Assembly (NCBI GenBank): GCA_903873095.1
Contig: CAIQMU010000057.1
Location: forward strand, 1 to 12,837
DNA: 12,837 nt
Source: an uncultured bacterium
Lineage (GTDB): Bacteria > Patescibacteriota > Minisyncoccia > Phycocordibacterales > UBA1006
Direction of reading: 5' to 3'
The notes below the pieces were generated by a model. The model was not told the DNA's origin. It made no database searches and worked only from the letters and a program-made list of their open reading frames with translations. Positions 1 through 6,307 of the stretch are shown piece after piece; position 1 is the first letter of the stretch; each line of letters starts with the position of its first letter. A program made the translations under genes and the position numbers.

Positions 1-278
1 AATTTAGTGAAGTCAAGGATAAAGTCATCCTGTGTAAGTCCTGACCCAATCCTTTTAATCGGAATATAGCAACAAAACTCAAATTCGTTTTCTTCCAAGT
101 CATCATCGTCATCTTCATCTTTCTCATCTATTGGAATATTATACGTTTGAGTCCCTTTATCGATATAAATAATATTTCCTTTAATAAAAATTTCATCCAT
201 ATCGATGTGCTTTGTTTCTCCAACTTTCATCGATGAGACGGTCTTATCAGAATTGATTTCCACTGCTCCTCTTACCAT
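1..278 (-). CDS. Partial hypothetical protein with acidic linker (C-terminus beyond left edge)
   Basis: Reading the minus strand from an ATG at 276-278 gives 92 codons without a stop up to the window edge, so the gene continues to the left. I do not recognise the family. The visible part starts MVRGAVEINSD, has a beta-rich stretch (roughly residues 25-50, with GNIIYIDKGTQTYNIP), then a strongly acidic run (KDEDDDDDLEENE, about residues 53-65), then a second hydrophobic stretch (FEFCCYIPIKRIGSG). There is no signal peptide or membrane segment. The start is uncertain: no Shine-Dalgarno lies before this ATG. Downstream in-frame alternatives are a GTG at codon 6 and an ATG at codon 17. It is divergent from the RSH gene, and a TTGACT/TATAAA pair lies in the gap. 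Coding status is supported by the open frame and by protein-like composition, not by homology. Confidence 0.6.
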   Translation of the reverse strand, partial: MVRGAVEINSDKTVSSMKVGETKHIDMDEIFIKGNIIYIDKGTQTYNIPIDEKDEDDDDDLEENEFEFCCYIPIKRIGSGLTQDDFILDFTK

Positions 279-316
279 GATTGTTAATTTAGGGTTTAAA
301 AATGAATTTACTAGAA

Positions 317-343
317 TTTATACTTTTAAACTAATAAAGTCAA
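317..343 (-). promoter_or_regulatory. Candidate promoter of the left-edge minus-strand gene
   Basis: On the minus strand there is TTGACT (338-343) and TATAAA (317-322), separated by 15 nt, which is shorter than the usual 16-18. The -10 lies 38 nt before the ATG at 278, so this gene would have a short leader, unlike most others here. Confidence 0.35.
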
Positions 344-371
344 TTCATAGTGCAAAAATATCAAAAATAAG

Positions 372-377
372 TAGAAT
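372..377 (+). promoter_or_regulatory. -10 box (TAGAAT) before the RSH gene
   Basis: TAGAAT matches TATAAT at five of six positions. It ends 6 nt before the ATG at 384, so transcription would begin at or near the start codon. No convincing -35 is visible. It fits the leaderless pattern seen at other genes in the window. Confidence 0.4.
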
Positions 378-383
378 GGATTT

Positions 384-1847
384 ATGGAATCAAATCTCAC
401 GGAACTACTTGCCATAAACCCTCATTTTTCATCAGACGAAACTGACCTGATTTCTCGTGCCTATGAGTTTTCAAGGAAGGCACACACGGGACAGTCTCGA
501 AACAGCGGTGATGATTATTTTTCACACGTGTTTGCAACCGCAAAAATACTCGCCGAGATGAACGCAGACGCAGTGACCATTTCCGCAGGACTTTTACATG
601 ACGTACTTGAAGATACCGAGGTGTCAGAATCTACTATGCGCGAACAATTTGGTGACGAGGTTGTTACCCTTGTTTCGGGTGTCACGAAACTTGGACATAT
701 CAAATACAAAGGTGTCACACGTCACGCAGAATCACTGCGAAAATTTTTCATCGCAAGTGCGCATGACATTCGCGTCGTCACTGTAAAACTTGCCGACCGT
801 TTACATAACATTTCAACACTCGAGTTCGTACCCAAAGAAAAACAACAACGTATCGCTATTGAAACACTCGAAATTTATGCACGTCTTGCTGATCGTCTCG
901 GGATGGGAAAAATGAAAGCCGCACTCGAAGATTTTGCGTTTCCTTTTGCGCACCCAACTGAATATGCAGCCACAAAAAAACTATTGGATGATTATACAAA
1001 TCTTGGTGAAGAACACTTGGCAAAAGTGTCAGCAACCTTGCGTGAAGAACTCGCCATTCTTGACGCAAACATTTCAAGTTTGAATTACCGTGTGAAACAC
1101 TTGTACAGTTTATGGGCAAAACTAAAACATAACGAATACGACATTAAAAAAATCTATGATATTTTTGCACTTCGCATTATTGTTCCAACCGTCGGAGATT
1201 GCTATCAAGCCCTTGGAATTATTCATAGTCTTTACAAGCCACTTCCAGGACGATTCAAAGATTATATTGCAAGTCCAAAACCAAATGGATATCAATCATT
1301 ACACACTGCAGTGTTTGATGGCCAAGGAAGTGTTGTTGAAATTCAAATCAGAACTGACGGAATGCACAAAGATGCTGAATATGGAATTTACTCGCATGTT
1401 GGATATAAGGAAACAGGAGGTTCGAATTTACAAAAGCAAAATTCAAAAACGTCCTGGACCAAGGAGCTTCTCGAGGCACAACGTGATTTAGCACATCCAG
1501 AAGATTTTTTGAAGCATTTAAAACTGGATTTCTTCGGTGCGCGTGTATTTGCGTACACACCAAAAGGTGACATTATTGAACTTCCCAAAGGAGCATCTAC
1601 GATTGATTTTGCATACGCCATTCATTCTGATATTGGAAACCATGTATTTGGTGCGCGCATCAACAATAAAATGGTTCCTCTCGAAACAGAAATCAAACAA
1701 GGTGATATTGTTGAAATTTTATGCATGGATAAATGCAAACCGACTCGCAAATGGGTTGCTATGTGCAAGACAACTCTCGCACGAAGTAATGTTCGAAAAT
1801 ATTTACGTGAGCATGGAAGTATCATTGATAAGATGTTGTTATCGTAA
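384..1847 (+). CDS. Bifunctional (p)ppGpp synthetase/hydrolase, RelA/SpoT family (short form)
   Basis: This cytoplasmic enzyme makes (p)ppGpp from ATP and GTP/GDP and also hydrolyses it, setting the stringent response. The N-terminal HD hydrolase domain is intact: H48, H72-D73, E76-D77 and D138/N142 (in KLADRLHN) match the Mn-binding residues of active hydrolases. The synthetase domain (about 230-340) has YDIFALRI, then RFKDYIASPKPNGYQSLHT (290-308) and EIQIRT (319-324). RFKD at 290-293 is the RxKD form typical of bifunctional enzymes, in contrast to the ExDD form of RelA. A TGS domain follows (about 388-450). The protein stops at 487 residues, shortly after TGS, so the helical, zinc-finger and ACT domains of the usual ~700-residue enzyme are absent. 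No frameshift is apparent: it ends in a clean stop followed at once by the next promoter. The start is the first in-frame ATG that fits the domain, and there is no Shine-Dalgarno. Confidence 0.95.
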   Translation: MESNLTELLAINPHFSSDETDLISRAYEFSRKAHTGQSRNSGDDYFSHVFATAKILAEMNADAVTISAGLLHDVLEDTEVSESTMREQFGDEVVTLVSGVTKLGHIKYKGVTRHAESLRKFFIASAHDIRVVTVKLADRLHNISTLEFVPKEKQQRIAIETLEIYARLADRLGMGKMKAALEDFAFPFAHPTEYAATKKLLDDYTNLGEEHLAKVSATLREELAILDANISSLNYRVKHLYSLWAKLKHNEYDIKKIYDIFALRIIVPTVGDCYQALGIIHSLYKPLPGRFKDYIASPKPNGYQSLHTAVFDGQGSVVEIQIRTDGMHKDAEYGIYSHVGYKETGGSNLQKQNSKTSWTKELLEAQRDLAHPEDFLKHLKLDFFGARVFAYTPKGDIIELPKGASTIDFAYAIHSDIGNHVFGARINNKMVPLETEIKQGDIVEILCMDKCKPTRKWVAMCKTTLARSNVRKYLREHGSIIDKMLLS

Positions 1848-1851
1848 CTCG

Positions 1852-1860
1852 TGATATAAT
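1852..1860 (+). promoter_or_regulatory. Extended -10 promoter (TGATATAAT) before the AI-2E permease
   Basis: A perfect TGnTATAAT lies in the 21-nt gap after the RSH gene. The hexamer (1855-1860) ends 8 nt before the ATG at 1869, which predicts a leaderless or nearly leaderless mRNA. The -35 region is weak, as is common for extended -10 promoters. Confidence 0.6.
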
Positions 1861-1868
1861 CAATTCAT

Positions 1869-2849
1869 ATGAACTATCCTGAAACATTTAGTTGGGCGGC
1901 GATCGGGCGCATTGTTGCAACAATCTTTGCGATTTATTTGATATGGAATTCAATTTCTGTGTTTATTGTCATTTTGATTTCACTGATCATGGCGGTTGCA
2001 CTGTATCCAATGGCAAGAAAACTGCACTCGTGGAGAATTCCTAAAATTCTCTCGATTCTGTTGGTGATCATACTACTATTAATCCCATTGGTTGCATTAG
2101 TACTTGTTACTGCACTTGCATTTACAAAACAATTTCCACAGGTTGTGACTCTCCTTGCGCCGATACTTGCAAAATTCGGCATCATGCCAAGTTCGATCGA
2201 AACAACGATCACGGGATATTTACAAGGAAATTTCAGTACATTCTTAACATCAACAAAAGAAATTGGCCTTGCACTGCTCAGTGTTTTCACGGCGATATTT
2301 CTTGCATTTTATTTCATGCTCGATGCTGATCATTTGTTTTCATTGTTTACAGGACTGTTTCCAAAACAAAAACGATTGCAAGCACGGAATTTGTCGATGG
2401 AGATTGGAGAAGTTGTTGGTCAGTATATTCGAGGAAACTTGGTTATCTCTCTTATTTGTATCGCATTGATTTATGGAGGGCTCGCACTTCTTCATATCCC
2501 ATTCGCACTTCCTCTTGCAATTTTTACAGGAATCATGGATTTGCTTCCGGTGATCGGTCCGGTTCTTGGCGCACTTCCCGCACTTGTTCTCGGGTTTGCG
2601 ATTTCACCACTGTATGGAATCTTGGTACTTGTGTTGTATATCGCATACAAGGAACTTGAAGATGTGATCATCAGTCCGATTATTTATAACAAGGCACTCA
2701 AATTATCTGCTGCGCTCATTTTTATTTCTGTTGTAATTGGTGCCGGAGTCTTCGGTGTCATCGGCGCATTCCTCGCACTTCCTGTTGCAGCAAGTATTCC
2801 GGTGATTATTAAATACAAGGAGGCGATGATGGCGAAGGATGGGGAATAA
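1869..2849 (+). CDS. AI-2E family transporter (PF01594-type permease)
   Basis: This is a polytopic inner-membrane protein of 326 residues, close to the family's usual 330-370. Hydrophobic segments cover about residues 10-50 (two helices), 58-86, 130-152, 190-212, 215-250 and 270-315, giving the seven or eight helices expected. The conserved region is the C-terminal half: MDLLPVIGPVLGALPAL near 220-240, then YKELEDVIISPIIYNKALKL and a glycine-rich last helix pair ending LPVAASIPVIIKY. The family is named after the E. coli autoinducer-2 exporter. Other members are Na+/H+ antiporters or have no known substrate, so the substrate here cannot be assigned. It follows the RSH gene by 21 nt but has its own extended -10 box. 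No terminator is visible after it. Confidence 0.9.
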   Translation: MNYPETFSWAAIGRIVATIFAIYLIWNSISVFIVILISLIMAVALYPMARKLHSWRIPKILSILLVIILLLIPLVALVLVTALAFTKQFPQVVTLLAPILAKFGIMPSSIETTITGYLQGNFSTFLTSTKEIGLALLSVFTAIFLAFYFMLDADHLFSLFTGLFPKQKRLQARNLSMEIGEVVGQYIRGNLVISLICIALIYGGLALLHIPFALPLAIFTGIMDLLPVIGPVLGALPALVLGFAISPLYGILVLVLYIAYKELEDVIISPIIYNKALKLSAALIFISVVIGAGVFGVIGAFLALPVAASIPVIIKYKEAMMAKDGE

Positions 2850-2892
2850 AAAGATATAAACAACCAGAAGGTTTTGCATCTGCAATTACTGC

Positions 2893-2898
2893 TATACT
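2893..2898 (+). promoter_or_regulatory. Candidate -10 (TATACT) for the DUF378 gene
   Basis: TATACT lies 39 nt before the ATG at 2938, which would give a leader of about 30 nt. The -35 region (around 2870-2879, TTTTGCAT) is only loosely spaced. This is the one well-placed plus-strand promoter here that does not predict a leaderless transcript. Confidence 0.35.
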
Positions 2899-2937
2899 AA
2901 AAACGTCTCAATTATTAGTCCCTAATTTTTACGCATT

Positions 2938-3174
2938 ATGAAAACACTTCATTTCATTACTTGGCTTCTTATTATCATCGGCGCATTTAATTGGCTCTTG
3001 GTCGGAGTATTCGGATGGGATGTTGGAATGCTCTTTGGAGGACAAATGGCCATCGTATCTCGCATTATTTACATCTTGGTGGGAGTTTCAGCTATTTACG
3101 AAATCTTCACACACAAATCTACGTGCAAAATGTGTTCTATGCCTTCAGCCCCTGCAGGAGGCATGATGAAATAA
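2938..3174 (+). CDS. DUF378 family small membrane protein
   Basis: This 78-residue protein has two membrane helices, about residues 5-27 and 37-58. The characteristic family sequence is present: LLIIIGAFNWLLVGVFGWD (10-28), then a short loop and a second helix (RIIYILVGVSAIYEIF). This matches DUF378 (PF04070), which has no known function. The C-terminal tail (HKSTCKMCSMPSAPAGGMMK) contains a CxxC pair and a Met-rich end, so it might bind a metal or form a disulfide; that is inference. No Shine-Dalgarno is present before the ATG. The gene converges with the GNAT gene, and the two share a hairpin terminator. Confidence 0.85.
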   Translation: MKTLHFITWLLIIIGAFNWLLVGVFGWDVGMLFGGQMAIVSRIIYILVGVSAIYEIFTHKSTCKMCSMPSAPAGGMMK

Positions 3175-3185
3175 TTTTTCAAGAT

Positions 3186-3222
3186 AAAAACCCCGCTTCG
3201 CATTCGCTACGCGGGGTTTTTT
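3186..3222. terminator. Bidirectional Rho-independent terminator, copy 1
   Basis: A 10-bp stem (AAAACCCCGC at 3187-3196 with GCGGGGTTTT at 3211-3220), a 14-nt loop and T runs on both strands. It lies between the convergent DUF378 gene (+) and GNAT gene (-) and can serve both. Bases 3186-3221 are identical, loop included, to 4229-4264. Confidence 0.9.
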
Positions 3223-3235
3223 CTATTCTAATTTC

Positions 3236-3670
3236 TTACTTAAACATTGCTATGTATTCATCGGACACCTGAAACCCTTGCTTCTGGTAAAAATCAATCA
3301 GCCTGGGATCTTTACGCACCCATAACATCATAGCCTCGATACCTAAGTCATTTAATTGCTTGTTTCCAAATTCCATAAGTGCACGACCGATTCCCATATG
3401 ATGCACCTCCGGATCTACAGCAATCTCCTCGAGGATTGCCTGAGGTCCATTCGCCCAAACCGATACATTATAGATCGCAAAGCCGAGAATTTTTCCATCT
3501 TCGCCCTCGGCAACATAAGAACTTTCACCGCAATAAGAAAACTTTTTAGTGAGATACTGCTCAGCATTACCCAGCACAAACGTTTCGTTATGTGGAGCTT
3601 GGCCAAATGCTTTTTCGAGAACCTGTGAGCAAGGCTTTAAATCTTCATGTACCATCTGACGAATATTCAT
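3236..3670 (-). CDS. GNAT family N-acetyltransferase
   Basis: This cytoplasmic protein of 144 residues is a single GNAT domain, which transfers the acetyl group of acetyl-CoA to an amine; the substrate cannot be read from the sequence. Motif A is clear: ILEEIAVDPEVHHMGIGRALM (79-99), with the acetyl-CoA pyrophosphate loop at H90-HMGIGRA. The first position of the usual R/Q-x-x-G-x-G is His here. Motif B follows as RLIDFYQKQGF (123-133), with Y128 in the position of the common catalytic tyrosine. The start ATG at 3670 is preceded by TGATATACT, whose hexamer ends 6 nt upstream, and not by a ribosome-binding site. It converges on the DUF378 gene and ends 14 nt from the shared terminator. Confidence 0.88.
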   Translation of the reverse strand: MNIRQMVHEDLKPCSQVLEKAFGQAPHNETFVLGNAEQYLTKKFSYCGESSYVAEGEDGKILGFAIYNVSVWANGPQAILEEIAVDPEVHHMGIGRALMEFGNKQLNDLGIEAMMLWVRKDPRLIDFYQKQGFQVSDEYIAMFK

Positions 3671-3676
3671 TAGCAG

Positions 3677-3685
3677 AGTATATCA
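3677..3685 (-). promoter_or_regulatory. Extended -10 promoter (TGATATACT) of the GNAT gene
   Basis: On the minus strand, TGATATACT has its hexamer at 3677-3682, 6 nt before the ATG at 3670. This predicts a transcript starting at or near the initiation codon. Confidence 0.55.
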
Positions 3686-3696
3686 GAAAAAATTTC

Positions 3697-3720
3697 AAAA
3701 AAAATCCCCTAAGGGATTTT
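3697..3720 (-). terminator. Rho-independent terminator of the 150-aa hypothetical gene
   Basis: The stem AAAATCCC / GGGATTTT (3701-3708 with 3713-3720, 4-nt loop) is followed on the minus strand by a run of eight T (four of them in the stem). It begins 3 nt after the TGA stop at 3724-3726 and also insulates the GNAT promoter just downstream. Confidence 0.8.
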
Positions 3721-3723
3721 ATC

Positions 3724-4176
3724 TCAATAACTTCGATCAAACATATCATCTCCCCAAACATTACATCCATCTGCTCCGAGTTTTGAGTAACACAAGTACA
3801 ACTGTCTAAAATTGTATTTCATTGCAAGTAGATCTTTAATTTCTTTATCCTGAACAGGTTTTTGTTTTCTTACTTCGAGTGCACCATTTGCACCAAAGAA
3901 AAAGAATTCTCCGTTTGTTCCACTAATTGATATGTCATGAGTTTCAATTTTAAAAGAACCTAAACCACTCGGACAAATTCGGAAAATTTCATCAGACGGA
4001 TATTCTTCTTCCATCCATTTAAGAGCATTGTTAAATGAAGTTTGAACCTGATCGTCAATTTCGATGTTAGTTTTTGCAAGAGGCATGGACGAGAGTATTT
4101 CAAACATTTTTTGAAACTGACGAGATGACCATTGATGTGGGGGAAAAATATTAGCTGTTCGCATGTTTTGATTCAT
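3724..4176 (-). CDS. Hypothetical protein, 150 aa
   Basis: I do not recognise this family. The protein is soluble, with no signal peptide or membrane helix. It begins with a polar region (MNQNMRTANIFPPHQWSSRQ), followed by a helical segment (about 18-60, ending KWMEEEYPSDE). A compact beta-like segment comes next (residues about 68-103, with GSFKIETHDISISGTNGEFFFF and GANGALEVRKQKP), then a C-terminal helix region with YNFRQLYLCYSKLG. Its one gene-like hallmark beyond the open frame is context: a hairpin terminator starts 3 nt after its TGA stop. A second in-frame ATG at codon 5 (4164) could be the start. A TTGACT (4222-4227) lies upstream with a poor -10 (TATTGT, 17-nt spacing). Neither start has a Shine-Dalgarno. 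Confidence 0.65.
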   Translation of the reverse strand: MNQNMRTANIFPPHQWSSRQFQKMFEILSSMPLAKTNIEIDDQVQTSFNNALKWMEEEYPSDEIFRICPSGLGSFKIETHDISISGTNGEFFFFGANGALEVRKQKPVQDKEIKDLLAMKYNFRQLYLCYSKLGADGCNVWGDDMFDRSY

Positions 4177-4228
4177 ATTTTATTTTTTAATTTACATCAC
4201 AATACTATTTAGATATTAATAAGTCAAC

Positions 4229-4264
4229 AAAAACCCCGCTTCGCATTCGCTACGCGGGGTTTTT
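4229..4264. terminator. Rho-independent terminator, copy 2 (after the zinc-ribbon gene)
   Basis: The same 36 bases as 3186-3221: a 10-bp GC-then-AT stem, a 14-nt loop and a T5 end on both strands. It lies 12 nt beyond the end of the minus-strand zinc-ribbon gene, which it should terminate. It sits just upstream of the minus-strand 150-aa gene, keeping the two transcripts apart. Confidence 0.88.
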
Positions 4265-4275
4265 ATTTTAAGAAT

Positions 4276-4905
4276 TTATTTCTTCTTTGAAACTTTCTTA
4301 GCAACTTTAGCTACAACTTTTTTAGGAGCTGCTGCTTTCTTTGCAACCTTTGTTTCTTTTGCTACTGGAGCAACTTTTGAAACTGTTGGCGCCGGTGCAA
4401 CTTCAGCCGGCTTTGAAGTCTGAGCCTTGTTGTTACTGATCGCCATAAGTGAAATCAACTGATCAAGTTTTGCAGAAACACTTGTAAGCTGTTTGAGAAC
4501 TTGGTCATTGTTTCCTTGTGCAGGTGCTGATGACTTGTTTTCCCAAGGTTTTGAAGCTCCTCGGTCGTTGTATGTCGGACGTGCATCACGATCGTTTGAT
4601 CGGAAACTTGATCGATCACCATAACTCACACGCGTAGGCCGTTCATCACGAACAAATACTTCATCTCCTCGCACCTTTGCGAAACAATCGTTACAAAGTA
4701 CATCCTTTCCAGAAACTGGTTTGAATGGAACTTGGCAAGGTTTTCCGCAACTTGTGCATGTTGCCTGGTACATTGGTCGGTCTGACTTGTCTCCAAAACT
4801 CTTTGGTTTTGAATCCCAAGGTTTTTTTGAAGCAAATGATGGTTTAAATCCACCTCGGTCTCCGCGGTCACCTCCGCCGAATCCTCCTCGTTTAAAATCT
4901 TTCAT
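4276..4905 (-). CDS. CxxC-x17-CxxC zinc-ribbon protein with RGG-like N-terminus and Lys/Ala-rich tail
   Basis: This 209-residue protein has three parts. Residues 1-45 are Gly/Arg/Asp-rich (KRGGFGGGDRGDRGGFK), resembling RGG-type RNA-binding tracts. Residues 46-75 form a zinc ribbon with C50, C53, C71 and C74, exactly CxxC-x17-CxxC, a small domain common in Patescibacteria. The middle (about 80-135) is low complexity, rich in Arg, Asp, Ser and Asn. A predicted helix (about 133-155, VLKQLTSVSAKLDQLISLMA) could be a short coiled coil. The end (160-209) is an Ala/Lys/Pro/Val tail ending KVAKKVSKKK, like histone-type or nucleoid-associated tails. A nucleic-acid-binding role is likely but inferred. 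The ATG has TAATAT 7 nt upstream, a weak -10. It is divergent from the deacetylase gene. Confidence 0.85.
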   Translation of the reverse strand: MKDFKRGGFGGGDRGDRGGFKPSFASKKPWDSKPKSFGDKSDRPMYQATCTSCGKPCQVPFKPVSGKDVLCNDCFAKVRGDEVFVRDERPTRVSYGDRSSFRSNDRDARPTYNDRGASKPWENKSSAPAQGNNDQVLKQLTSVSAKLDQLISLMAISNNKAQTSKPAEVAPAPTVSKVAPVAKETKVAKKAAAPKKVVAKVAKKVSKKK

Positions 4906-4994
4906 AAAATAAATATTACGTGTCTTATCATTAGCGATGAGATATAATTTGTATATTACATTATTTGTGAATAAAAGTCAACTAATTATTAGTA

Positions 4995-5003
4995 TGCTAT
5001 AAT
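4995..5003 (+). promoter_or_regulatory. Extended -10 promoter (TGCTATAAT) of the deacetylase gene
   Basis: A perfect TGnTATAAT, with the hexamer at 4998-5003, ends 7 nt before the ATG at 5011. The expected transcription start therefore falls on or next to the start codon. No clear -35 is seen. Confidence 0.6.
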
Positions 5004-5010
5004 TCCCCAC

Positions 5011-5895
5011 ATGAAAAAGGTTGAAAAATTAATTTTAATGATTGCTGTTGCGGTAGTTGTTATCATTGGTGTTGGTGCAGGGATTGTGCATGGGCGAAGT
5101 TCCGAACAAACACACCCCCAACCCCCTCTCGTAGAGGGGGTAGCAACACCCGCAACAACACACCCCCTACCCCCTCTAACAGAGGGGGCCGCAACACCTC
5201 CAACAAACCCAGAATATGTTCCTATCTTGGTCTATCATTCATTTGGACCACAAGTCTTGAAAAAGGAAGACAAAATGCAATTACATTACCGAGTAACAAC
5301 AGGTGCATTTGATGCACAGATGAAATATCTTGCTGATAACCACTACACACCCATTACATTTAATGCCTATGTAGATTACTTGAAAAATGGAACACCCATT
5401 CCTGAAAAAGCAATCGTTCTAACATTCGATGATGGATGGAAAACGCAATATACTTATGCGCTCCCCATCTTGCAAAAATATCATTTCACGGGAACTTTCT
5501 TTATTATTTCAAGTTATCCAGGTTATGGTGCATATATGTCATGGGACCAAATTATTGCAATTGATCACGATGGAATGGAAATTGGATCACACACCGTGCA
5601 TCATTTAAATTTAACAAAAGTGACTCCTTCACAAGTCATTTCTGAAGTGGTTGATAGTAAAAAAACATTGGAATCAAGACTTAGTCATGTAGTCACAACA
5701 TTTGCGTATCCTGAATATGGACAAAACATAGCCGCACAAAAAGCTCTTGCGGATGCAGGATATGTGGGAGCTCGTGCGGGTTGGGCGAAATTCAAAAACT
5801 CAGCATTACATATTTTTGAATTAACATCCCAAGAAGTCGTAAACAACCCGAATCCATTTTTAACCGTTCGATTGCCTGATGCAAAAACACCCTAA
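5011..5895 (+). CDS. Membrane-anchored polysaccharide deacetylase (NodB homology domain)
   Basis: This is a carbohydrate esterase family 4-type enzyme, which removes N- or O-acetyl groups from cell-surface polysaccharide or peptidoglycan, acting outside the membrane. An N-terminal helix (about 7-27) after MKKVEK is a signal anchor. Residues 34-65 are two 16-residue Pro/Thr-rich repeats (THPQPPLVEGVATPAT and THPLPPLTEGAATPPT) forming a linker. The catalytic domain starts near 69 (YVPILVYHSFG). Motif 1 is TFDDG (138-142), giving the base D140 and metal ligand D141. Motif 2 is SHTVHH, with ligands H194 and H198. Motif 3 is degenerate, FAYPEYG in place of RxPYG. The neighbouring envelope genes fit this role. 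A terminator stem overlaps the stop codon. The closest alternative is a poly-GlcNAc deacetylase of the PgaB/IcaB kind. Confidence 0.92.
   Translation: MKKVEKLILMIAVAVVVIIGVGAGIVHGRSSEQTHPQPPLVEGVATPATTHPLPPLTEGAATPPTNPEYVPILVYHSFGPQVLKKEDKMQLHYRVTTGAFDAQMKYLADNHYTPITFNAYVDYLKNGTPIPEKAIVLTFDDGWKTQYTYALPILQKYHFTGTFFIISSYPGYGAYMSWDQIIAIDHDGMEIGSHTVHHLNLTKVTPSQVISEVVDSKKTLESRLSHVVTTFAYPEYGQNIAAQKALADAGYVGARAGWAKFKNSALHIFELTSQEVVNNPNPFLTVRLPDAKTP
5110..5205 (+). repeat. Tandem 48-bp coding repeat, each unit holding a CCCCCTCT/AGAGGGGG palindrome
   Basis: Two adjacent 48-nt units (5110-5157 and 5158-5205) differ at 8 positions. Each contains a short hairpin: ACCCCCTCT with AGAGGGGGT (5121-5129 and 5133-5141, loop CGT), and CCCCCTCT with AGAGGGGG (5170-5177 and 5181-5188, loop AAC). 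The arms are identical in both units, while the loops differ at two of three bases (CGT, AAC). The repeat encodes the Pro/Thr linker of the deacetylase. C-rich/G-rich palindromes of this kind are more typical of dispersed intergenic repeats than of genes. Confidence 0.85.
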
Positions 5896-5910
5896 AGGTG
5901 TTTTGTTTTT
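5884..5910 (+). terminator. Rho-independent terminator overlapping the deacetylase stop codon
   Basis: The stem AAAACACC / GGTGTTTT (5884-5891 with 5897-5904) is followed by GTTTTTTATTT. The TAA stop at 5893-5895 lies inside the 5-nt loop, so the last codons form the left arm. Confidence 0.8.
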
Positions 5911-5923
5911 TATTTAAAATTAC

Positions 5924-5929
5924 TATAAT
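5924..5929 (+). promoter_or_regulatory. -10 box (TATAAT) before the DoxX-like gene
   Basis: A consensus TATAAT ends 6 nt before the ATG at 5936 and lies 19 nt after the preceding terminator stem. This predicts a leaderless transcript for the DoxX-like and LysE-like gene pair. Confidence 0.55.
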
Positions 5930-5935
5930 GATTAT

Positions 5936-6307
5936 ATGAAAATACTTAAATGGGCATTCCCACTTGTTGCAGCAATTATTCTCTTGCAAACATTATGGTT
6001 TAAATTTACAGGGGACCCAAGTTCAAAATATATTTTCTCCCAACTTCACGCAGAACCTTGGGGTAGAATCGGGAGTGGTATTATAGAACTAATAGCATCT
6101 ATTCTTCTCATCATTCCATCAACAAGATGGCTCGGTGCAATTATTACCCTTCTTGTACTCGGTGGAGCAATCATGGCACACATCTTCATACTTGGTATTT
6201 CTGTACAACATGATCATGGTGAACTTTTTGCACTGGCAGTCACTGCATTTGTTTGTGCGGCTATAACACTCTGGATGAATCGAGGCTCACTACACATTCA
6301 TATATGA
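5936..6307 (+). CDS. DoxX-like four-helix membrane protein
   Basis: This is an integral membrane protein of 123 residues. Hydrophobic stretches lie at about 6-23, 46-62, 66-88 and 97-113. The opening (FPLVAAIILLQTLWFKFTG), the Glu in GRIGSGIIELIASILLIIP (42-60) and the third helix with GAIITLLVLGGAIMAHIFILG follow the pattern of DoxX/DoxX-like proteins, a broad family tied in some members to redox partners and in others without known function. The C-terminus ends in HIHI. Its TGA stop overlaps the ATG of the next gene (ATGA), so the two are likely translationally coupled and may form a pair in the membrane. The exact function is not readable from the sequence. Confidence 0.75.
   Translation: MKILKWAFPLVAAIILLQTLWFKFTGDPSSKYIFSQLHAEPWGRIGSGIIELIASILLIIPSTRWLGAIITLLVLGGAIMAHIFILGISVQHDHGELFALAVTAFVCAAITLWMNRGSLHIHI

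Noticed and set aside
205..417. Plus-strand open frame of 70 codons at the left end
   Set aside because: It runs antisense to the left-edge minus-strand gene and overlaps the RSH start; its product has no domain-like pattern and no start signal.
1537..1854. Long overlapping open frames inside the RSH gene, on both strands
   Set aside because: They are shadows of a gene with complete domain content. Their products are low in pattern and have no initiation signals.
5110..5205. CRISPR array or transcription terminator from the palindromic repeats
   Set aside because: There are only two units, directly adjacent and without spacers, both fully coding and in frame. Neither hairpin is followed by a T run.
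6253..6303. Longer N-terminus for the LysE-like permease (ATG at 6253)
   Set aside because: It would lie inside the DoxX-like gene and add a polar stretch before the first helix. The ATGA overlap at 6304 is a classic coupled start.
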